Source of the DNA: an uncultured Lachnospiraceae bacterium
GTDB taxonomy: Bacteria; Bacillota; Clostridia; Lachnospirales; Lachnospiraceae
Direction of reading: 5' to 3'
Length of the DNA stretch: 64,000 nucleotides
NCBI GenBank assembly: GCA_910586255.1
Contig: CAJUHR010000028.1
Span: forward strand, 1-64,000
Position 1 is the stretch's first letter. The number at the start of each line of letters is the position of its first letter. The position numbers were made by a program, and so were the translations under genes. The notes beneath the pieces are model-generated. The model was given only the letters and a program-made list of their open reading frames with translations. It made no database searches and was not told the DNA's origin. Below, in pieces: positions 58,668-64,000 of the stretch.

Positions 58668-59762
58668 ATGAAAATGAGAAAATTGATGGCCCTGACTCTG
58701 GCGGGTTGCCTGACCGTATCGGTGACGGCCTGCGGCGGTTCCGGTGGTGGAGGCGCTACCACGGCGGCGCCGGCAGATACCACGGCAGCTGCCGCGGACA
58801 CCACAGCAGCCGATTCATCTGCCGCGGATACAGAGGCAGCCGGTGATGCGTCCTCGAAGGGTCTGACTCCGGAGGAGAGAGCCAAGGAGTTTATTACTGT
58901 GGGAACCGGTCCTACCTCCGGAATCTACTTCCCCATTGGCGGAGCTTTTGCCACGGCCCTGGGAGACTACGGATATCAGACCTCTGCCGAGGCAACCAAT
59001 GCCACCGGTCAGAATATCCAGAACATTTTAAACGGAGACGCGGAGATTGCCATTGCCATGCAGGATGCGGTCATGCAGGCATATACTGCCACCGGAGCCT
59101 ATGAGGGCAAGGAGCCGGCTGCGGGCCTTAGAGCTCTCATGCGTTTGTGGCCCAATTATGTTCAGCTGGTAACCACTGCGGACACAGGCATCAAATCCGT
59201 TGGCGACTTAAAGGGAAAGAGAGTGGGCGTAGGCGCTGCCAATTCTGGCGTTGAGATCAATGCCCGCATGATTCTGGATGCTTACGGAATTACTTACGAT
59301 GATATCACTCCTGATTACTTAGCTTACGGCGAGGCCATTGACAATATGAAAAACGGTCAGTGCGATGCAGTGTTTGTGACCTCCGGCCTTCCCAACGCAA
59401 CGGTTATGGACCTGGGTGTTTCTTATGATATGGTGGTGATTCCCATTGACGGGGAGGGACGCGATAAGCTGGTCAACGAGTACCCCTACTATGCGGCGTC
59501 TGTGATTCCGGCCAACACCTACAACAATACAGAGGATGTGGAGGGGGTATTTGTCTATAATATTATGCTGGTTCGTGAGGATTTAAGCGATGATATGGTC
59601 TATGATATTTTAAACGGTGTTTTTGAAAATATCAGCACCATCAAGGCTTCCCATAACGCGGCTGACAAAAACATTGACATTACCTTCGGCGTGGATGATA
59701 TTCAGCTTCCTCTTCACCCCGGGGCAGAGGCCTTCTGGAAGGATAATGGTTATATTAAGTAA
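58668..59762 (+). CDS. TAXI-family TRAP transporter solute receptor
   Basis: The 364-residue lipoprotein (lipobox VSVTAC, Cys about residue 23) has a long Ala/Thr/Asp linker (TTAAPADTTAAAADTTAADS), then the TAXI domain: FITVGTGPTSGIYFPIGGAF (about 76-95), GDAEIAIAMQDAVMQAYTAT, and DLKGKRVGVGAANSGVEINA. It captures a dicarboxylate or amino acid such as glutamate outside the cell. AAAAGAGGAAAAATCT precedes ATG 58668. The downstream terminator at 59823 lets it be made in excess over the permease. Confidence 0.92.
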   Translation: MKMRKLMALTLAGCLTVSVTACGGSGGGGATTAAPADTTAAAADTTAADSSAADTEAAGDASSKGLTPEERAKEFITVGTGPTSGIYFPIGGAFATALGDYGYQTSAEATNATGQNIQNILNGDAEIAIAMQDAVMQAYTATGAYEGKEPAAGLRALMRLWPNYVQLVTTADTGIKSVGDLKGKRVGVGAANSGVEINARMILDAYGITYDDITPDYLAYGEAIDNMKNGQCDAVFVTSGLPNATVMDLGVSYDMVVIPIDGEGRDKLVNEYPYYAASVIPANTYNNTEDVEGVFVYNIMLVREDLSDDMVYDILNGVFENISTIKASHNAADKNIDITFGVDDIQLPLHPGAEAFWKDNGYIK

Positions 59763-59822
59763 AAAGCTTGAGATATACCCGTGAGCCAAATGATTTGCCC
59801 GCGAGTATACGAGACACAAAAA

Positions 59823-59859
59823 AGTGCGGCGCGGCTCACAAAAGCCGCCGCACTCTTTT
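59823..59859 (+). terminator. Terminator inside the TRAP operon
   Basis: AGTGCGGCGCGGCT (59823-59836) pairs with AGCCGCCGCACT (59843-59854) with a 2-nt bulge, followed by CTTTT. Partial termination here would give more receptor than permease. Confidence 0.7.
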
Positions 59860-59895
59860 GTCATTATTACCCTATGAAAGAGCAGGAAGCCTGAT

Positions 59896-60399
59896 ATGAA
59901 GAGACTGTCGGGACGGGTGTTTCTGTGGGCAGTGATTCTGGCTTTGTCCGGTGGCCTTGTCTGGTGGGCTTTTTTCGCACCGGCAGGGACTGTATTTCGT
60001 CTGTACGACCGGGACCGGGATCAGGTGGTGCTTGCAGTTCCCATTAAGGCCGGAGATCAGCTCAGTCTGGAGATTGAACATTCCTTTGAGCACATTCCCT
60101 GGTATGAGTATTACACGGTAACCGAGGATTTCCGGTTTAATCTGGATGCAATTGCCGTAGCAGGCTATGGGGCGGGGATTCCGGCAGAGATGGATGTACC
60201 CACCCGTATTGAGGACGGCCTTGTCTGGATGGAGGAGATCAACAGTGTGTTTCCACGGTTCAGCTGGATCACATCCGACAAATATATGAAGGGATTTACA
60301 CTGAACGGAGAGGAAATATTTGATTTTCGTTCCCTGCCGGATGCCAGTCGTATCCGGGGGGAGATTATTGAAAAAAGGGGGTATCTTTCTGATGTCTGA
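59896..60399 (+). CDS. DUF1850 protein of the TAXI-TRAP operon
   Basis: The 167-residue protein has one N-terminal membrane segment (VFLWAVILALSGGLVWWAFF) and the DUF1850 body: LEIEHSFEHIPWYEYYTV with conserved His and Glu (about residues 55-72), EDFRFNLDAIAVAGYGAGIP (about 76-95), and the middle block GFTLNGEEIFDF. DUF1850 genes regularly lie between TAXI receptors and fused TRAP permeases; the function is unknown, perhaps assembly or coupling. Its stop overlaps the next gene by 8 nt. Confidence 0.85.
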   Translation: MKRLSGRVFLWAVILALSGGLVWWAFFAPAGTVFRLYDRDRDQVVLAVPIKAGDQLSLEIEHSFEHIPWYEYYTVTEDFRFNLDAIAVAGYGAGIPAEMDVPTRIEDGLVWMEEINSVFPRFSWITSDKYMKGFTLNGEEIFDFRSLPDASRIRGEIIEKRGYLSDV

Positions 60400-62368
60400 A
60401 TTGACAAACGCCAAAGGCGCAAAGATTATGGAAAAGTATGAAAAGGAATCCCGCACCCGCAAATTTGACAGCAGGATATTAAACGGGATGATCTATGTAC
60501 TTTGCCTTGCATTTACCATTTACCATCTGGCCTACGCATCGGGGGTCCGCATGCTGCAGATGGTCAATATCAAGCATCACGCCATCCATGTGGGGATGAT
60601 TCTGGTGCTGGGCTTTGCCCTGTATCCTATGTTAAAAAAGAGCAGCCGCAAAAAGGTTGTCTGGTATGACTGGATTTTCGTTGCTCTGTGTGCAATTATG
60701 CCGGTCTATGTGTTTGTCCGCTATCCGGTCTTTATCTCCACCGGATTTGCCGGGGAGACCATTGACATTGTCATGGGAACTCTTCTCATTTTTTTGGTAA
60801 TGGAATGTTCCAGGCGGATCTGCGGTCCGGCCCTTACGATTCTTTCCGGAATATTTCTGATATACGCTCTGCTGGGCCGTTCCTTTCCGGGGATTTTCCG
60901 CCACCGGGGATACACCTGGCACCGGGTGGTTACCTACCTGACCACGGATATATACGGGATCTACGGCACATCTATCAAGGTGTCGGCAACCTATATTGTG
61001 CTATTCATTATTTTCGGCGATGTGATGAACAAGTGCGGAATGGGCCAGTTCTTCAATGACATTGCCAATGCCCTGGCCGGCCATACCAAGGGCGGCCCCG
61101 CCAAGGTGGCCGTGTTGGCTTCCGGATTCTTAGGCTCCATCAACGGATCTGCAGTGGCCAATGTGGTGACTACCGGAACCTTTACCATTCCTCTGATGAA
61201 AAAAACCGGCTATTCCAAGGAGTTTGCCGGCGCCGTGGAGGCCACTGCCTCTGTAGGCGGGCAGCTGTTGCCGCCGATTATGGGCGCCGCGGCGTTTGTT
61301 ATGGCAGAGACCCTGGGAGTGAAATACGGTGTGATTATCCGTGCGGCCCTTCTGCCGGCGCTGATCTATTATCTGGGGATCATTCTTCAGGTGCAGATGC
61401 GGGCGGAAAAGGACGGACTGAGCGGCCTTCCCAAGGATCAGATGCCGAAGGTAATGGCAGTGATGAAGGAGCGGGGACATTTGCTGATTCCCATCGTATT
61501 TCTTCTTTATATGTTGATTTTCAGCGGCAAGACGGTAATTTTCAGCGCCTTCTGGACGATTGTGGTCACCATCCTTGTGGCAGAGCTTCGCCCTGTCAGC
61601 CGAATGAGCATTAAGGATATCGGGGATGCTTTCGTATCCGGCGCCAAATCCACAGTTTCCGTGGCGATTGCCTGTGCCTGCGTGGGGATTATTGTGGGTG
61701 TCTGCGGACTTACAGGCTTTGCCTTAAACGTTGCCCATGCCATCATCAGCATCGGACAGCATGCCATTCCGGGAAGCGCTGCAGCCAGCCTGTTTTTGAC
61801 GCTTTTGTTTACAATGGTTACCTGTATGATTCTGGGTATGGGCCTGCCGTCCATTCCCTCCTATCTGATCACGGCGACCATTGCCGCTCCGGCTCTGGTA
61901 GAGCTTGGGCAGGCGGAGATTGCGGCCCACATGTTCTGCTTCTATTTTGCCATGTTTGCCAATCTGACACCGCCGGTGGCCTTAGCGGCCTTTGCGGCAG
62001 CCGGTCTCTCAGGGGGAAATCCCATGAAAACCGGGTGGCAGTCGGTGAAGCTGGCTTTGGCAGGATTCATCGTTCCGTTTATGTTTATTTATAACCCGCA
62101 GCTTTTGTTGGAGAATGTGACCTTGCTTAGCGGGATACAGGTGGTTGTCACTGCCTGTATCGGGGTTTTGCTCATTGCCGCTGCGGTGGAAGGCTATCTG
62201 CGGGGACGCTTAAACTGGATGATGCGTGTGGTGGCGGCCATGGGGGCCTTGCTTTTGATTGACGGTGGAGGCATGACGGATCTTTTGGGATTTTTGTGCC
62301 TTGCTGTGATCGTGGGAGTCCAGATGGCCAAGGTGCGGTTGGTTCCGGCGGACAGTCCGGCGGTGTAG
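60392..62368 (+). CDS. Fused TRAP transporter permease (DctQ-DctM)
   Basis: The 658-residue membrane protein joins the small (four-segment, about residues 30-170) and large (twelve-segment) TRAP subunits, as is usual with TAXI receptors. Motifs of the large part include ALAGHTKGGPAKVAVLASGF (about 227-246), GSINGSAVANVVTTGTFTIP (about 248-267), and VGGQLLPPIMGAAAFVMAE, which line the sodium-coupled path. FANLTPPVALAAFAAAGLSG (about 525-544) is in the second repeat. It imports the TAXI-bound substrate with sodium. ATG 60392 lies inside the DUF1850 gene after GGGGGTA. Confidence 0.93.
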   Translation: MSELTNAKGAKIMEKYEKESRTRKFDSRILNGMIYVLCLAFTIYHLAYASGVRMLQMVNIKHHAIHVGMILVLGFALYPMLKKSSRKKVVWYDWIFVALCAIMPVYVFVRYPVFISTGFAGETIDIVMGTLLIFLVMECSRRICGPALTILSGIFLIYALLGRSFPGIFRHRGYTWHRVVTYLTTDIYGIYGTSIKVSATYIVLFIIFGDVMNKCGMGQFFNDIANALAGHTKGGPAKVAVLASGFLGSINGSAVANVVTTGTFTIPLMKKTGYSKEFAGAVEATASVGGQLLPPIMGAAAFVMAETLGVKYGVIIRAALLPALIYYLGIILQVQMRAEKDGLSGLPKDQMPKVMAVMKERGHLLIPIVFLLYMLIFSGKTVIFSAFWTIVVTILVAELRPVSRMSIKDIGDAFVSGAKSTVSVAIACACVGIIVGVCGLTGFALNVAHAIISIGQHAIPGSAAASLFLTLLFTMVTCMILGMGLPSIPSYLITATIAAPALVELGQAEIAAHMFCFYFAMFANLTPPVALAAFAAAGLSGGNPMKTGWQSVKLALAGFIVPFMFIYNPQLLLENVTLLSGIQVVVTACIGVLLIAAAVEGYLRGRLNWMMRVVAAMGALLLIDGGGMTDLLGFLCLAVIVGVQMAKVRLVPADSPAV

Positions 62369-62385
62369 GATAACAGAAAACGTAG

Positions 62386-62427
62386 ATGCGCTGATCTCCT
62401 GAAATGGAGATAGCGCATTTCTTTTTT
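62386..62427 (+). terminator. Terminator of the TRAP operon
   Basis: ATGCGCTGATCTCC (62386-62399) pairs with GGAGATAGCGCAT (62406-62418) with one bulged G, followed by TTCTTTTTT. Confidence 0.85.
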
Positions 62428-62434
62428 ACGTCAG

Positions 62435-62467
62435 GTTACAGTTCACAGAGTACCTGAGAACAGTAAC
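62435..62467. repeat. Dispersed inverted repeat, copy 3
   Basis: GTTACAGTTCACAG (62435-62448) and CTGAGAACAGTAAC (62454-62467) are inverted with two mismatches. The right arm is the CTGTGAACAGTAAC motif (copies at 14056 and 31059) with one change. Confidence 0.6.
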
Positions 62468-62507
62468 ACTATGTCAAAGGTGTTTAATACTGACCCATTT
62501 ATTTGCC

Positions 62508-62536
62508 TTGCATATTTTTTGATTGCTATGTATAAT
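62508..62536 (+). promoter_or_regulatory. Promoter of the last gene
   Basis: TTGCAT (62508-62513) and TATAAT (62531-62536) are 17 bp apart, about 78 bp before ATG 62614. Confidence 0.75.
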
Positions 62537-62613
62537 AAGCGCATGCGATGCCGAGGCGGTTTCTTCCAAACAATCGCAGCGGGAAAAATACTTACAGAAA
62601 ACAGGAGTTGCAT

Positions 62614-64000
62614 ATGAGGAAAAAACACCATTACCGGCGACTGTGTGCCTTTATGGCAGTCTGGATACTATTAGCGGCAGTCTTTCCTTCTTACGGGGAA
62701 GCGGGAGATACACCGCCAAAGCTTTTAAAGTCTGTAACCTATGTGTCGGATGCCTGGGTGATGAATTTCTGGAATTCGGAAAGCGACCACATGGAAGCGG
62801 AATTGGCGCGGATTGCGCAGGATGGCTTTAACAGTATTATACTGGCGGTGCCGTGGCGGGAGTTTCAGCCGGAAACGGATCCGGTAAAATACAGTGATTA
62901 TGCTTTTGAAAAGCTGGATAGGATTATGAGAGCAGCCAAAAATCAGGGCTTGTGGGTGTCCTTGAGGGTGGGCTATACCTGGGACCACTGCGGGGGAGAG
63001 GTCCCCCAGATCCGCTACAGAAAGCTTTTAGGAGATGAAAGAACCCGGGCCGGATGGCTGGACTATGCAAAAAAACTGTATCAGTCCGTGTCCGGCTATG
63101 AAAATTTTTATGGCGGCTTTCTGGCATGGGAGGATTTCTGGAACTATATGGAGGATGCCCCGGGCCTTTTTGCTGCCGAACGGACCGGAATTGATGAAGC
63201 AAGAAGAATCGGTTTTCAGAAATATTTGGAGGAGCATTACACCTTAGATCAGGTGAATGAATACTTTTCTCCGGAAAGGCCCATGGAAGGCTTTGGGCAG
63301 GTTGGGATCCCGAAGCGGAACAGCCCGGCATATAAACTGTTTTATGAATATTATGATGATTTTTTGATGAGGCTGCTTTGGGATACCCAGCAGGTGTTTC
63401 CGGGGCTGTCCATGGAGGTTCGCCTGGATGTGGACCCGGTGGAGGGTGTGGGGGGAGGCCAGGTGGGAGCCGCCCATTACCAGACCTTTCCCTGTGGGGA
63501 TGCCTCTTACACAGCATTGATGTACAGTGTTTCCATGGGGCAGGGCTTTGACCGTGTGATCACGGCGGCAGAGGCGGTGTCCACCATGGAGAAACAGCTT
63601 AGGACGGTCAAGGAACACAATGGAGGAAAGCCTATTTTTATTGACCAGCTTCTCTATATGGACGAGACGCCGGGATTTGAACACAATGCCCGGCTTGCGG
63701 CGGATCAGCGGAATGATTATCTGGTTGGAATCGGGGGAATTCTTAACACTTACACCAATGGCTACGCGGTGTGGAGCTACCGCAATTATGCCAATAATGC
63801 TGTCTTTAACGGTCAGTTTGCCCTGGGGGCCCAGGGATGGGAGACCCGAGGGGTAAGCATTGTGCAGCGGGGTGGAAGCAGTCAGGCATGGCTCAGGGAT
63901 GGGGGAAGTATTGCCCAGGATGTGGGACATCGGCTCTCTGCTAAGCAGAAGTTTGAGAATCATGTGCGGTTTACGGCAGACAGTGACAGGCCTGTAAAAT
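62614..64000 (+). CDS. Secreted glycoside-hydrolase-like protein, partial at the window end
   Basis: The frame is open from ATG 62614 (CAGGAG 8 nt upstream) to the window end, 462 residues so far. A signal peptide (LCAFMAVWILLAAVFPSYGE) is followed by a TIM-barrel-like domain: ITLAVPW-type strand IILAVPWREFQP (about residue 75), AKNQGLWVSLRVGYTWD, then FLAWEDFWNYME (about 170), where the Glu may be the acid/base, and HYTLDQVNEYFSPE. Later SMEVRLDVDP and FIDQLLYMDETPGFEHN are further barrel strands. After about residue 400 a beta-rich domain begins. The shape suggests clan GH-A (GH5/GH42-like), but the family and substrate are not certain. Confidence 0.6.
   Translation, partial: MRKKHHYRRLCAFMAVWILLAAVFPSYGEAGDTPPKLLKSVTYVSDAWVMNFWNSESDHMEAELARIAQDGFNSIILAVPWREFQPETDPVKYSDYAFEKLDRIMRAAKNQGLWVSLRVGYTWDHCGGEVPQIRYRKLLGDERTRAGWLDYAKKLYQSVSGYENFYGGFLAWEDFWNYMEDAPGLFAAERTGIDEARRIGFQKYLEEHYTLDQVNEYFSPERPMEGFGQVGIPKRNSPAYKLFYEYYDDFLMRLLWDTQQVFPGLSMEVRLDVDPVEGVGGGQVGAAHYQTFPCGDASYTALMYSVSMGQGFDRVITAAEAVSTMEKQLRTVKEHNGGKPIFIDQLLYMDETPGFEHNARLAADQRNDYLVGIGGILNTYTNGYAVWSYRNYANNAVFNGQFALGAQGWETRGVSIVQRGGSSQAWLRDGGSIAQDVGHRLSAKQKFENHVRFTADSDRPVK

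Overview
The window looks like chromosomal DNA of a Gram-positive anaerobe of the Lachnospiraceae (Enterocloster / Lachnoclostridium type). This is inferred from AGGAGG-type ribosome binding sites, sigma-A promoters with 17-bp spacers, a T-box in front of leuS, infC read from an AUU codon, a DAHP synthase with an N-terminal ferredoxin-like domain, and a TAXI/DUF1850/TRAP transporter. No rRNA, tRNA or CRISPR array was seen. Most of the window is moderately GC-rich. The first about 3.4 kb and the intergenic relics look AT-richer.

Layout. 1-3400 is an accessory edge: a truncated proB, a ProX-type prolyl-tRNA deacylase, a divergent LysR regulator, and a 1.03-kb IS deletion derivative with intact ends and a 5-bp target duplication. 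3400-10760 is a catabolic module: an MFS transporter divergent from a DeoR regulator, then a phosphodiesterase, an AGCS symporter, D-serine ammonia-lyase and a HAD phosphatase. 10800-16700 is relic-rich: a PD-(D/E)XK (Rpn-like) protein with an octapeptide repeat, a TnpB 3' fragment with its omega-RNA-like end, a DUF2130 protein, a MutS-like ATPase and a collapsed macro domain. aroD follows. 17688-26586 is a GntR-controlled export operon (ABC ATPase, large permease, HlyD adaptor, MacB ATPase, two near-identical MacB permeases). 26685-30148 is infC-rpmI-rplT with an attenuator leader, then an ABC-F protein. 30231-31027 holds a small ORF and a Uma2 nuclease. 31114-37147 is a complete oligopeptide ABC transporter.

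37348-41932 reads as a compact defence island: an ABC-type ATPase fused to a methyltransferase; divergent from it an AvcD-like dCTP deaminase gene split by one in-frame amber codon; a 57-residue ORF coupled to it; and a type III toxin-antitoxin locus (two 37-nt antitoxin RNA repeats plus a ToxN/AbiQ toxin). This is the best candidate for an undescribed system.

42035-64000 is mostly housekeeping and carbohydrate or nutrient genes: a secreted SGNH esterase, the aroF-tyrA-aroA operon, a 138-bp element with perfect 31-bp inverted arms, an EF-G paralogue with an altered G4 motif, two CPBP proteases, leuS with its T-box, an SGNH lipoprotein, carbamate kinase, a glycosyltransferase, the TAXI-DUF1850-TRAP operon, and the start of a secreted glycoside-hydrolase-like protein cut by the window end.

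All family names are from reading motifs by eye; no database search was possible.
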